A DNA stretch of 64,000 nt, taken from the NCBI RefSeq assembly GCF_000400735.1, contig NZ_KE007359.1, positions 93,271-157,270 on the forward strand, in the 5' to 3' direction. The stretch is from Acinetobacter tandoii DSM 14970 = CIP 107469. Lineage in GTDB: Bacteria; Pseudomonadota; Gammaproteobacteria; Pseudomonadales; Moraxellaceae. How positions within the stretch are numbered: the first letter of the stretch is position 1; each line of letters begins with the position of its first letter. Positions 33,793 to 42,786 of the stretch are shown here, one piece after another. A program made the position numbers and the translations under genes. The notes beneath the pieces are model-generated. The model ran no database searches. It worked only from the letters and a program-made list of their open reading frames with translations, and was not told where the DNA came from.

Positions 33793-34413
33793 TTAAGACT
33801 TAACTTGATCTTCAGATTTTTTTGGTGCGTTACCTTGAAATAAAGATGGGCCCACATGACCAGGGGCATTAATCCCTTCACGCTTTGCCATCACTGCAAC
33901 CGTTCTAAACATAATTTTAAAATCGACTAAGGTATTGTGATTGTCTACATACCAGACATCACACTTAAATCGTTCTTCATAATCTAACTCATTACGACCA
34001 CTGACTTGTGCAAGGCCAGTCATGCCTGGTCGAACTTCTAAGCGACGTGCTTGTTCTGGTGAATAAAGCTCTACAAAGTCTTTCAACATTGGTCGTGGAC
34101 CAACAACGCTCATGTCACCCTTTAATACATTAATGAGTTGTGGCATTTCATCTAAAGACGTTGAACGTAATTTTTGCCCAAATGGTGTAATACGTTTTTC
34201 ATCAGGTAAAGGATTGCCATGCTGATCAAAAGCATCCTTCATAGAGCGAAATTTAATCATTTTGAAAAGTTTGCCATTTTTACCAGGACGTTCTTGGCAA
34301 AAAAAGATTGGCGACCCCAAATTTTTTCGTACTTTATAACAAACAATGAGGAAAATTGGAGACAATAATGTTAGTGCAATTAATGATATAACGATATCAA
34401 CCAGTCTTTTCAT
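33793..34413 (-). CDS. itrA: initiating sugar-phosphate transferase (ItrA type)
   Basis: Polyprenol-phosphate sugar-1-phosphate transferase that starts the capsule repeat unit on undecaprenyl phosphate. About 206 residues, the small monotopic form. One N-terminal hydrophobic helix (LVDIVISLIALTLLSPIFL), then FCQERPGKNGKLFKMIKFRSM, LPQLINVLKGDMSVVGPRP-type motifs (here MPQLINVLKGDMSVVGPRP), and RPGMTGLAQVSGR. Start: ATG at 34413; a TTG 24 bases upstream overlaps the glycosyltransferase gene. Which sugar it transfers (GalNAc, GlcNAc or another) cannot be stated. Confidence 0.92.
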   Translation of the reverse strand: MKRLVDIVISLIALTLLSPIFLIVCYKVRKNLGSPIFFCQERPGKNGKLFKMIKFRSMKDAFDQHGNPLPDEKRITPFGQKLRSTSLDEMPQLINVLKGDMSVVGPRPMLKDFVELYSPEQARRLEVRPGMTGLAQVSGRNELDYEERFKCDVWYVDNHNTLVDFKIMFRTVAVMAKREGINAPGHVGPSLFQGNAPKKSEDQVKS

Positions 34414-34420
34414 TGCTATC

Positions 34421-35254
34421 TTACTCTGTTTTTTCAACTTTCTTACGTAAAAACGTATTATAAATTTTACCTAGCAGATTCGCTGGCATAAGTCTAAATG
34501 TAGACCGTACAATGAAGTAGATAGTAGCATAAAACGGAGACTGAATTTTGAGTTGTTTTTTTAAATCTAGTAACTGTTTTTCACTTTTAATATATTTGAA
34601 ACCTTTACGTCGTCCATGCATACCATTATCTATTCGTGCATAAACAAGTACATCTGGCAAATTACTAATTTGGTAGCCTTTTGCAATAATTCTTAAGAAC
34701 AAGTTGTAATCTTCCATCCATAAATGATGTTGATAACCTCCTACACCCAGAATTTTAGATTTACGATAAGCAATCGTCATATTATTAAATGGACTTTGTC
34801 TTTGAGCATAATTTATTAAATCATCATTGCTTAAAGGCACTTCACGTTTCCCTGAAGGGTTCGAAATGTCTTCTGCAAACTCTAAAATTTGGCCACCGAC
34901 AATGACTACATCTTGATACTGTTCTAGGAAGTTAACTTGTTTTTCGAATCGATTTGATACATAAATATCATCTGTATCAACAATACAGACCACTTCATAA
35001 TTACATGCTTGTAAACCGATGTTTTTTGCCTTACCTGTACCAACATTTTCAGGCAATTTAATGATATGTAACACATCACCTAATTTAGCTTTCCACATTG
35101 CAATAATGCTGTCTAAATCTGATGTCAAAGGGCCATCTTCTACTAAAATGATTTCAGTCGGTTTAAGTGTTTGCTTGTCCCAGATACTTTGCATACATGC
35201 GTCAAAATGAGCAGGATTTTCTTTATGATAAATAGAACTTAGGGCTGAAAACAT
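34421..35254 (-). CDS. family 2 glycosyltransferase
   Basis: Inverting GT-A glycosyltransferase that should add one sugar of the capsule repeat unit on the cytoplasmic side. About 277 residues. The N-terminal nucleotide-binding part has TEIILVEDGPLTSDL, and the metal motif is CIVDTDDIY; WMEDYNLFLRII is the acceptor-side acidic motif. Start: ATG at 35254 with AAAGGAT upstream, just after the stop of the GT4 gene; the open frame further upstream is spurious. Donor and linkage are unknown. Confidence 0.88.
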   Translation of the reverse strand: MFSALSSIYHKENPAHFDACMQSIWDKQTLKPTEIILVEDGPLTSDLDSIIAMWKAKLGDVLHIIKLPENVGTGKAKNIGLQACNYEVVCIVDTDDIYVSNRFEKQVNFLEQYQDVVIVGGQILEFAEDISNPSGKREVPLSNDDLINYAQRQSPFNNMTIAYRKSKILGVGGYQHHLWMEDYNLFLRIIAKGYQISNLPDVLVYARIDNGMHGRRKGFKYIKSEKQLLDLKKQLKIQSPFYATIYFIVRSTFRLMPANLLGKIYNTFLRKKVEKTE

Positions 35255-35258
35255 AAAC

Positions 35259-36293
35259 TTATCCTTTAAATACCTTATCAATCCACATTTGCAATATTTG
35301 CTCAGGTTGGTAGTTTGCGGCATTTAATAAAGAATTTTGCGAAAATTTCTGTAATAAATCTGGGGATGATGCCAATTTCAAGATTGCATCAGCAAGCTTT
35401 TGGACATTTTGATCTTCAACCAAAAGCCCATTTTCATTTGATGAAATGACATCACTTGGTCCATAGGGGCAATTATACGAAACTATTGGTAATCCAAAGC
35501 TCTGTGCTTCAATTAAGACCATCGGCAGTCCCTCATACTTAGAGGACATCACAAAAAATGCAGACTGCTCATAAACTTTTTGTATGTTTGAAGTAACACC
35601 CTTTAGCAAAACATTTTGAAGTGAGTTTTGTTTAATATAATCAGTTAAAAGCTGTAAGTGTTCACCTTCACCATAAATGATCAATTTCCAATCTGGAATT
35701 AAGTTATAAATTTCTTTCCAAGCTTTTAACAAATGAATATAGTTTTTTTGATCAGTTAAACGTCCAATCGTTACGATTTCTTTACTATCATTATTTCTAG
35801 TTTTAGCTACTGGAAATGGTGAAAAGTTTGGTATGACCATCACATTAGAATGAAACTTATCAAATTGAACTTTATCATTTCTAGTTAAAGTAACAACTTG
35901 ATCAATTCTCTTATAGAAAATTTTACTTAAAAGTTGAATATTTTTAGGTCTGCTTACAAAAGATACGTGTTCTAATATTACCAAGTTTTTTAACTTTGGC
36001 AAAAAAGCACATAATAGTGATAATTTACCCATATTATGCACAACAACATGGTCGTAATTATTCACAGCGATATGTTTTTTAAGTTTATTATAAAAATCGA
36101 ATAAATTTCCATTTAGAGAAATAATATTAACATTATTTGAAATTGGATATGCAGCATCGTTCCTATTAGTATCACGACTTAATAATGTAACTTTAAAATT
36201 ATCTAATGTACCAAGTTTATTTGCCAATTCAATAGCGACACGCTCAGATCCAGATTTGTTTTTCAAAGAGTTTATTATAAAAAGTAAATTCAT
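35259..36293 (-). CDS. family 4 glycosyltransferase
   Basis: Retaining GT-B glycosyltransferase for the capsule repeat unit. 344 residues. N-terminal GSERVAIELANKL is the acceptor-side glycine-rich loop; the C-terminal half has IVTIGRLTDQKNYIHLLKA, IYGEGEHLQ and the donor motif SSKYEGLPMVLIEAQSFGLPIV with the E-x7-E pattern. The gene starts 1 base after wzy ends. Donor unknown. AT-rich like the rest of the serotype-specific core. Confidence 0.9.
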   Translation of the reverse strand: MNLLFIINSLKNKSGSERVAIELANKLGTLDNFKVTLLSRDTNRNDAAYPISNNVNIISLNGNLFDFYNKLKKHIAVNNYDHVVVHNMGKLSLLCAFLPKLKNLVILEHVSFVSRPKNIQLLSKIFYKRIDQVVTLTRNDKVQFDKFHSNVMVIPNFSPFPVAKTRNNDSKEIVTIGRLTDQKNYIHLLKAWKEIYNLIPDWKLIIYGEGEHLQLLTDYIKQNSLQNVLLKGVTSNIQKVYEQSAFFVMSSKYEGLPMVLIEAQSFGLPIVSYNCPYGPSDVISSNENGLLVEDQNVQKLADAILKLASSPDLLQKFSQNSLLNAANYQPEQILQMWIDKVFKG

Positions 36294-36294
36294 A

Positions 36295-37608
36295 TTAAGT
36301 GAGCCTCAAAAAGAAAATACAAATCAGCATAAAAGCTAAGGTTCCAATTGAAAATACATCAGGAATTGATCCCACCAGTAAAATAGCTTGAATTTTGTAT
36401 AAAAATTTGAAAGAAATGAAGCTAAATAATATATTTCTACACTGTATTCCCAATAGCAAGAAATAACATAAAAGTCCAAAAAATAAGCCCCATAAAAAAT
36501 TTATTAATGCACCTAAAAAATATCCAAAAAAATATACATTATTAAAAAAACCTGACATCGTAAATTTACTTTTGGTTTCATATCTTGCATCTACTAATGA
36601 CTTACTCGTTACTTGATCCATCAAGTAATAAGTACCCGAAACCCTGTCACTCACAAAGAAACCATAATATCTATCAAAAATTGTTCCTAAATCTCTTGGA
36701 TAAGCTCCAGATTGCTCATCTAAAGCCCACCACATTTGTGGTTGTAATGCTGCACGCATAACTACATTCTCAACAGGGTTTGTATTTTGATCAATTGCTG
36801 AGAAACTTTTCAACACTGTAATCCCAAGTATAAATAATGCACATATTAAAAAAACTGTTTTTTTAAATGCACTAATTTTGATATTGATTTTTGTATTATT
36901 TACTAATATTGGTATAAAGAAAAAGAAGAAGGAGTAAAGAATCCCTGTAAATCGCTCTCCCATAAGAATAATTGTTAAAATCACAGTTCCATATAAAAAC
37001 ACATCAATTTTCGATTTTATTTTAGAATAATTTAAACCCAAAATAAAATTAAACTGAATCAAGAAGTATACTAAAGCGGCCCCCCATGATGGAGCAACAA
37101 ATGTCCAGTAATCATTTCTATGAAGACCATGACTTATTGGTGTGCCATATTTAATCGCTATTAAATACAGTATAGAAATAATAATAATAACAAGGGATCT
37201 ACATGACCATATTATTATTTGATTCAATGATTCATTTAAATTTATTACTCTTAATGAGCTCCTACTCAAGAAACTAAATAATAGAAATGCTCCCAATAAA
37301 AATGATGATAATTGAATCGTAGCTTTTACTGGTAAATCAATAGAATAAGATACTTGACCTATTTCAATCAAAAAAACTCCATTTTCAAGCAAGATACTAA
37401 TAAACAATGTTGAAACCATTGCTAGTAAAGCATAAGCACTCACATATATAAAGTTTGGATTGTGTTTATATAAACACCATATTAATAAAATAAATGACAA
37501 AAAACTAATTACATATACCGCATTACTTAGTTGAAAAAAATACGACACTCCAATAAATATGAAATTAACAATGAAAGTTAAAATAAATACAAAAAAAACC
37601 TTATTCAT
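36295..37608 (-). CDS. wzy: capsule repeat-unit polymerase (Wzy)
   Basis: About 437 residues with some ten to twelve predicted membrane segments and a long, hydrophilic periplasmic loop in the C-terminal half (about 270-350), the layout of Wzy polymerases. Sequence identity within this family is low, so the call rests on topology and on its place between wzx, transferases and itrA. It is the only polymerase candidate in the locus. Start: ATG at 37608 with GGTGAA upstream, overlapping the end of the GT52-like gene by 8 bases. Base composition is very AT-rich. Confidence 0.82.
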   Translation of the reverse strand: MNKVFFVFILTFIVNFIFIGVSYFFQLSNAVYVISFLSFILLIWCLYKHNPNFIYVSAYALLAMVSTLFISILLENGVFLIEIGQVSYSIDLPVKATIQLSSFLLGAFLLFSFLSRSSLRVINLNESLNQIIIWSCRSLVIIIISILYLIAIKYGTPISHGLHRNDYWTFVAPSWGAALVYFLIQFNFILGLNYSKIKSKIDVFLYGTVILTIILMGERFTGILYSFFFFFIPILVNNTKINIKISAFKKTVFLICALFILGITVLKSFSAIDQNTNPVENVVMRAALQPQMWWALDEQSGAYPRDLGTIFDRYYGFFVSDRVSGTYYLMDQVTSKSLVDARYETKSKFTMSGFFNNVYFFGYFLGALINFLWGLFFGLLCYFLLLGIQCRNILFSFISFKFLYKIQAILLVGSIPDVFSIGTLAFMLICIFFLRLT

Positions 37609-38566
37609 TAATTTCACCAATATTTACAAAATCTATATAAGATTTAAAATCAAAAACATGATACACGCTCTTATATTTTTTCATTAAATAATCATTAAAT
37701 AAAACATAAGACTTCAAGTTTTCATCCATCATTCCAATATTTATAATTGCTGTGCTAAAAAATGTATAAAAATGCACTTCATAATTTCTAGAAATTTCCA
37801 CATAATAATCTTCTAAAATTAAATTTGATTCTATGTAATTAAAATTACCATTTAAGCTCTCTCGAGGATGTGGAAAATAATAATCCACACCAATTTCACT
37901 CAACACTTTTATTAAAAATTCCTGTGTAAAGCAATCATCAACCTCATACAATGGTTGACCTATATAAATTTTTAAAACTTCTTTTTTACCCTTATAATCC
38001 AATATATTCGATGAGGTTTGTAAATTTATATAAGTTACCTCATTAATAATGTTATCCTTATCTTTATAGATAGAATAATGCATTTGGCTACTACTTTTAA
38101 TTAATTTCAAAGACCAACTAACACCCAATATTCTTTTAATAAATTTCTGGATCTTTACTTCTTTATCAATATAATAGCCACTATCTTTATATAAATTTGC
38201 CAATCCATCATCAAATGTAAAGATCCGATAAAAACTCAATTCCTGCAATGCAGTATGTATTAATGCATTATTAATACTGGACACATATATATCTTCAAAT
38301 TTTCTATTCTTAATTTTATTTATAAATTTTTTAATCTTAAATAATTCAAGCAGTCTCCCTGCTTTAGTTTTTGATTTTATTTCATAGAAATCATAATCAA
38401 AACCTTTCTTTTTCAATAAATTAATATAGTATTTATATTTAGTATTATCATTATAATAAAAAATTAGAAAACTACAATTTTCAATTTTTTTATCAGAAAT
38501 AATACTTTTTGCTATCAGTATTTGAAGTGGTGTCATACATATAAATAATGCCTTACCCTTTAACAT
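37601..38566 (-). CDS. GT52-like glycosyltransferase, probable pseudaminyltransferase
   Basis: 321 residues, resembling family GT52, whose known members are alpha-2,3-sialyltransferases of bacterial lipooligosaccharide. Visible features: N-terminal LFICMTPLQILIAKSII, the acidic TFDDGLANLY, KIYIGQPLYE and the donor-site segment YYFPHPRES. GT52 enzymes use CMP-activated nonulosonic acids, and the locus makes CMP-pseudaminic acid, so the likely role is transfer of pseudaminic acid to the growing unit. The family call is by pattern recognition and the donor is inferred. Overlaps wzx by 14 bases. Very Lys/Ile/Asn-rich, reflecting high AT content. Confidence 0.75.
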   Translation of the reverse strand: MLKGKALFICMTPLQILIAKSIISDKKIENCSFLIFYYNDNTKYKYYINLLKKKGFDYDFYEIKSKTKAGRLLELFKIKKFINKIKNRKFEDIYVSSINNALIHTALQELSFYRIFTFDDGLANLYKDSGYYIDKEVKIQKFIKRILGVSWSLKLIKSSSQMHYSIYKDKDNIINEVTYINLQTSSNILDYKGKKEVLKIYIGQPLYEVDDCFTQEFLIKVLSEIGVDYYFPHPRESLNGNFNYIESNLILEDYYVEISRNYEVHFYTFFSTAIINIGMMDENLKSYVLFNDYLMKKYKSVYHVFDFKSYIDFVNIGEINE

Positions 38567-39755
38567 ACTTTACACTCCACCACAAACCAAAAATTAGTAC
38601 TAAATTACTTAAAATCAATGCAAAAGGGATATAAGAAATATTTATTGAGCATAAAATCCAAAGCAATATTAAATAAATACAAGATGATATTGCACTTAAT
38701 GTTGATATGAGCTTATTCCTTGCATAGTAGAAATAATAATTAACTATCGTAAGGTAAGTTATGTTCATGCCAAATCCAAGCAAATACATTACTACATAGT
38801 ACTTTGCTCCAATATAATTCCCACCCAAAAACCAAAGATAGAAATTTTCAGGAAATAGCCATGCTATACCAGCAGGTAATAAACCTATTGGCATCGAGAG
38901 CAATGCATATTCTTTAATTTTTTCAATCGTTAATCTATTATCTTTTAGTCCTTGATAATAGTAAGGGACAATAGCCTTATTTAATGCCATCAGTACAATA
39001 GGTAAGACTGCCGCAACTTGTATACCTGCAGAATACACACCTAGTTCTGTTTTTGAATACTGTTGATAAATAAGAATTCTATCTAGCTGACCTTTAACAA
39101 AAAAACTAGACTGATGCAGAATGAGTGGCAAACCAAATGAAAAAATATAAAATAAACCTAATTTTAGTCTCTGCCATGTGAAACGTTGGTTATCTCTAAA
39201 CAAATTACCTAGCACTAAACTTGCTATCAAGAAAGTAATTAAGTTTGCAGCAACAATTGCTAATATTCGATAAGCTACTAACTCCTGACTAAAGTATTCA
39301 AGAGCAGCAATAGTAAAGAATACATTGGTTAAGGACAATATAATTTGGATTGTAATATATTTGAATGGTTGCTTCTGGCACTGCCGTAAAGCAAGCTGGA
39401 CATTAACAAAAGACTGAAACATGGTTGCTAACACAACGTATGCCATAATCTCTGCTTTAAACCACCAACAACCAAGCAGAAATACAATAGAAGTAGCAAT
39501 ATTAAATAAATACCCTGCTTTTACAACTGTATTTAAAGCTTTTTTCCCGTAAAAATAAAAGTAACGTGTAACTGCACCCTCTTGGCTTAAACCCACAAAA
39601 ATACCAAATAGTGCTAGCATGGTTAAATAATATGAGAGTTCGCCAAAACCATCAGGTCCTAATTTTCTTGTTAGATAAGGTAACATGAGAAAAGGGAGAC
39701 TTTTCGCAAAAAGCTCCCCAATCAAATAAATAAAGCTATCTTTTAATACACGCAT
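38553..39755 (-). CDS. wzx: capsule repeat-unit flippase (Wzx)
   Basis: MATE/MOP-superfamily exporter that moves the lipid-linked repeat unit across the inner membrane. 400 residues with about twelve hydrophobic segments. The start KDSFIYLIGELFAKSLPFLMLPYLTRKLGPD contains the typical LPYLTRKLGPDGFGEL motif of polysaccharide flippases. It sits between pseI and the transferase genes; its start is 2 bases after the pseI stop. Confidence 0.93.
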   Translation of the reverse strand: MRVLKDSFIYLIGELFAKSLPFLMLPYLTRKLGPDGFGELSYYLTMLALFGIFVGLSQEGAVTRYFYFYGKKALNTVVKAGYLFNIATSIVFLLGCWWFKAEIMAYVVLATMFQSFVNVQLALRQCQKQPFKYITIQIILSLTNVFFTIAALEYFSQELVAYRILAIVAANLITFLIASLVLGNLFRDNQRFTWQRLKLGLFYIFSFGLPLILHQSSFFVKGQLDRILIYQQYSKTELGVYSAGIQVAAVLPIVLMALNKAIVPYYYQGLKDNRLTIEKIKEYALLSMPIGLLPAGIAWLFPENFYLWFLGGNYIGAKYYVVMYLLGFGMNITYLTIVNYYFYYARNKLISTLSAISSCIYLILLWILCSINISYIPFALILSNLVLIFGLWWSVKYVKG

Positions 39756-39757
39756 AG

Positions 39758-40795
39758 TTAGCTGATAAATTCCAACTTTACTGGCATATTTACGCTTACA
39801 TCAACAGTTACTTTTTTCCCTAAAATTTCATCATAAAATTTAGGCGGTATGCCATAACCTGGACGTACACTGCGAATACAAGACTCATCAATCACATCAC
39901 CTGTTTTCAAGTCTTTTACAAAGTAAAGCGAACGTCTAAATTTGGCATTTCCTTGTTCACTTGACTTTCTTCCATAGTCTACTTGTCCAAGTGCCTGCCA
40001 TGCAGTTTTAGCAGATTGACACAAATGTTTTAACTCTTTAGGTTCAAGTGAAAAACTATCATCAGGGCCCCCTCCACTTCGATCTAATGTGAAATGTTTT
40101 TCAATGATACATGCACCCAATGCCACAGCAGTTATTGCAGTAGTATTATCCAATGTATGATCTGACAAGCCCACTGGCACATTAAATGATTTTGCCATAT
40201 CAACCATAGTAAGCAGATTGTAATCTTCTGCTGGAGCAGGGTAACCACTCACACAATGCAAAACAACCAACTCTTTACAACCACCATCATAAGCAGCTTG
40301 AATGGCTTCTCCAATTTCTTCTTTGTCAGCCATACCCGTCGAAATAATCATTGGTTTACCAGTTGCAGCCACATATTTAATCAATGGCAAATCAACCGCT
40401 TCAAAAGATGCAATCTTATATGCTGGAGCATTAAGGTCTTCAAGTAAATCAACTGCGGTACGGTCAAACGGTGAACTAAAAATTGTAATGTCTAAAGCGC
40501 GAGCATGGTCAAAAAGTGGTTTATGCCATTCCCACGGCATTTGTGCTTTTTGGTAAAGCTCATATAAAGACTGACCATCCCATAAACCGCCACGAATCAT
40601 AAACTCTTCATTTTGGCTATTAAGCGTAATTGTGTCAGCACTATATGTTTGCAATTTGATGGCATCTGCACCACAACGTTTAGCCTCTTCAATTATTTTG
40701 AGTGCTGTTTCCAAACTCCCATTATGATTTGCAGAAAGCTCAGCAATCACATAAGGTGGGTATTGGATACCAATATTTCTCTGATTTATTTGCAT
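39758..40795 (-). CDS. pseI: pseudaminic acid synthase
   Basis: Condenses the 2,4-diacylamido-trideoxy-altrose made by PseG with phosphoenolpyruvate to give pseudaminic acid. 345 residues, NeuB/PseI family. Catalytic TIM barrel (about 1-270) with VIAELSANHNG, IKLQTYSADT, STGMADKEEI and VGLSDHTLD; C-terminal SAF (antifreeze-like) domain with RSVRPGYGIPPK. Details such as the GLWDGQSLYELYQKAQMPWEW region fit PseI better than NeuB. The neighbouring pseB-H genes support the call. Confidence 0.94.
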   Translation of the reverse strand: MQINQRNIGIQYPPYVIAELSANHNGSLETALKIIEEAKRCGADAIKLQTYSADTITLNSQNEEFMIRGGLWDGQSLYELYQKAQMPWEWHKPLFDHARALDITIFSSPFDRTAVDLLEDLNAPAYKIASFEAVDLPLIKYVAATGKPMIISTGMADKEEIGEAIQAAYDGGCKELVVLHCVSGYPAPAEDYNLLTMVDMAKSFNVPVGLSDHTLDNTTAITAVALGACIIEKHFTLDRSGGGPDDSFSLEPKELKHLCQSAKTAWQALGQVDYGRKSSEQGNAKFRRSLYFVKDLKTGDVIDESCIRSVRPGYGIPPKFYDEILGKKVTVDVSVNMPVKLEFIS

Positions 40796-40817
40796 TTACT
40801 TTACCTACTTATGTATG

Positions 40818-41717
40818 TTAGCTTAACAAAAACTCGGACTCACCTTGAGCAACAAGCCTATCTTCTTGGTAAACACCATACTCTATAGCAACATAACGCC
40901 CTATTTGTGTTTTTAATTTTGCCTTTCCTGTAAGCTCTACATTTGGATAAACGGGCGCTTTAAACTCTAAGTTTTGTCCCAAATAAATTGCATTTTTACT
41001 TGGATAGTCCATAGCCGCAACTTTTGATATCTCTGCGGCAAGTAAAGCACCATGTGCAATCCTATTTTCAAAGCCTAATGAAATCGCAACATTCTTATCT
41101 AAATGAACTGGATTTTTATCACCAGATAAAGTGGCAAATTGATCAATTTTCTCTTCTGAAATAGAAAAATTCCACACATAGCTTTTTTCTATCGGACTAT
41201 AAGCTTGTGCCTTTATTTTTTGATAATCTTTTTTGAACAGGGCTAACTGATAGATATCATAGAATTTACCATCTCTATAGTAATCCTGTTTCTTAACGCC
41301 TTCCATTTTAAAACCAAATTTACGATGGAAATTAACAACAGTAAAATTAAACTCTAAAACTTCACAACATAATTTATTTAAGTTTAATTCATTAAAAGCG
41401 TAATCTAACGCTAATTGCTCCATCTCAGATCCAATACCTCTTACAGCGGTATCCCCAGAGTAAAAAGCCCAAGATGCTTTCTGATTTTTTAAATCTATAT
41501 CATTAAAAGAAAGTACGCCGAGTGGCGTATTATTTTGTTCGTAAATAAAATACCGGCAAGAATCATTGACTAAAATAGAATTAAACCATTTCAGATGAGC
41601 ATCCAACTCAATAACATCATGGTTATACATATTCATACGGACAGAATCTTGATTACGCCACGTTAAAATCATTTCTGCATCTGTCAATTGAACAGGTCTT
41701 ATTATTCCTTTAAACAT
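40818..41717 (-). CDS. pseH: PseH-type N-acyltransferase fused to a MaoC-like (R)-hydratase domain
   Basis: 299 residues with two domains. Residues 1 to about 165 form a GNAT transferase (PVQLTDAEMILTWRN, RGIGSEMEQLALDYAF, NFHRKFGFKMEG), which in PseH acylates the 4-amino group of the UDP-altrosamine intermediate. PseH alone is about 160-180 residues. Residues about 179-299 form a hot-dog fold like MaoC/PhaJ: QFATLSGDKNPVHLD carries Asp200 and His205, spaced as the catalytic pair of (R)-enoyl-CoA hydratases, then RIAHGALLAAEIS. The fusion could make (R)-3-hydroxybutanoyl-CoA and attach it, giving a 7-N-(3-hydroxybutanoyl) pseudaminic acid of the kind known from some A. baumannii capsules. Overlaps pseG by 8 bases. 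Confidence 0.85.
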   Translation of the reverse strand: MFKGIIRPVQLTDAEMILTWRNQDSVRMNMYNHDVIELDAHLKWFNSILVNDSCRYFIYEQNNTPLGVLSFNDIDLKNQKASWAFYSGDTAVRGIGSEMEQLALDYAFNELNLNKLCCEVLEFNFTVVNFHRKFGFKMEGVKKQDYYRDGKFYDIYQLALFKKDYQKIKAQAYSPIEKSYVWNFSISEEKIDQFATLSGDKNPVHLDKNVAISLGFENRIAHGALLAAEISKVAAMDYPSKNAIYLGQNLEFKAPVYPNVELTGKAKLKTQIGRYVAIEYGVYQEDRLVAQGESEFLLS

Positions 41718-42786
41718 TACTTAACTCCAAGATTTTTTCACATGTTCTCACAGCACCAAGACCATCAACATGTTCCATTATTTTGATTCTTCTTTGGTGG
41801 TAATAAGTACTAGTGATGTCTAATTTATTTAAAAAATTGAATAATTGATCTTCAGATAAGTCATTCCAATCACCTAAATTATCAATCAAATCTTCCTCAG
41901 CCAAATATCCTAATAAGACACGTTGGTTATCTGCGACTTGTACCAGAGCGGCATTTAGCCCTAAACAAAAACGCTCCCAAACCGTTGAACCGCAAGCACC
42001 TATCGCAAAACTTGCACTGTTCATTAATTCAGCCATCTTTGATGACGACTGCATAATTCTGATATTCGCCTTATTGGCAACCAAACTTTCCAAATACTGA
42101 AATCGATCTTTCTCTAACATTCCCGTAATTAAAATATAATCATACTTATCTACATGTGTGATAACAGTGATAACTTTTTGTAAAAGTACAAAGTTTCCTA
42201 CACCACCAAAATTAATCAAAATCCTATTACTATTAATTTTTTCTTTATTTTTCGACGATCTAAAGTAACTAAATTCTTTTTTAAGAAGACAGTACTCCGG
42301 CCCCAACAGTTTGATAGTTGTTGAAGGGGTAATAAAGTCATAGCGTTGTTTATAGTTCGGAAAAAAATTCTGGTCCAATAAGATGTCACATTCATGTTCA
42401 CGAGCTAAATCGTCTATAACGACTAACTTCGAAACATGCTTACGAATAATCCGCTCCCAGTAAATATCCAATGCATAATGATCAACAATACAGATATTTA
42501 TTGTTTTCTCATTTAGTTTTTCTATAAATTCTTGACTGTCTTGTTCTATAGTTACACCCAACCAGTCTTTTTCAGATTTTGGCAAACTGCCAATTTTTGT
42601 TTGACCCAAAATTTCTAGTTGGAAACCTGCATCCAATACTAAGTAATAAAAACCTTGTCCATAATCTCTACAATAGAAAATACATTCATGCCCTTTAGCC
42701 TTTAAGTAATAAGCCAAAGTTAAACACCGATGCAAGTGACCAGTTCCAATATGTTTAGCAGCATCAACCCTAAAACCTATCCGCAT
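41710..42786 (-). CDS. pseG: UDP-2,4-diacylamido-trideoxy-altropyranose hydrolase
   Basis: Removes UDP from the bis-acylated altrose intermediate before PseI. About 358 residues, GT-B-like fold. N-terminal IGFRVDAAKHIGTGHLHRCLTLA carries the catalytic His of the family (HIGTGH region); VIDDLAREHECDILLDQN, LINFGGVGNF and AIGACGSTVWERFCLGL follow. Start: ATG at 42786, overlapping the pseF stop as TAATG; the frame extends 15 codons upstream without homology. Confidence 0.9.
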   Translation of the reverse strand: MRIGFRVDAAKHIGTGHLHRCLTLAYYLKAKGHECIFYCRDYGQGFYYLVLDAGFQLEILGQTKIGSLPKSEKDWLGVTIEQDSQEFIEKLNEKTINICIVDHYALDIYWERIIRKHVSKLVVIDDLAREHECDILLDQNFFPNYKQRYDFITPSTTIKLLGPEYCLLKKEFSYFRSSKNKEKINSNRILINFGGVGNFVLLQKVITVITHVDKYDYILITGMLEKDRFQYLESLVANKANIRIMQSSSKMAELMNSASFAIGACGSTVWERFCLGLNAALVQVADNQRVLLGYLAEEDLIDNLGDWNDLSEDQLFNFLNKLDITSTYYHQRRIKIMEHVDGLGAVRTCEKILELSNV

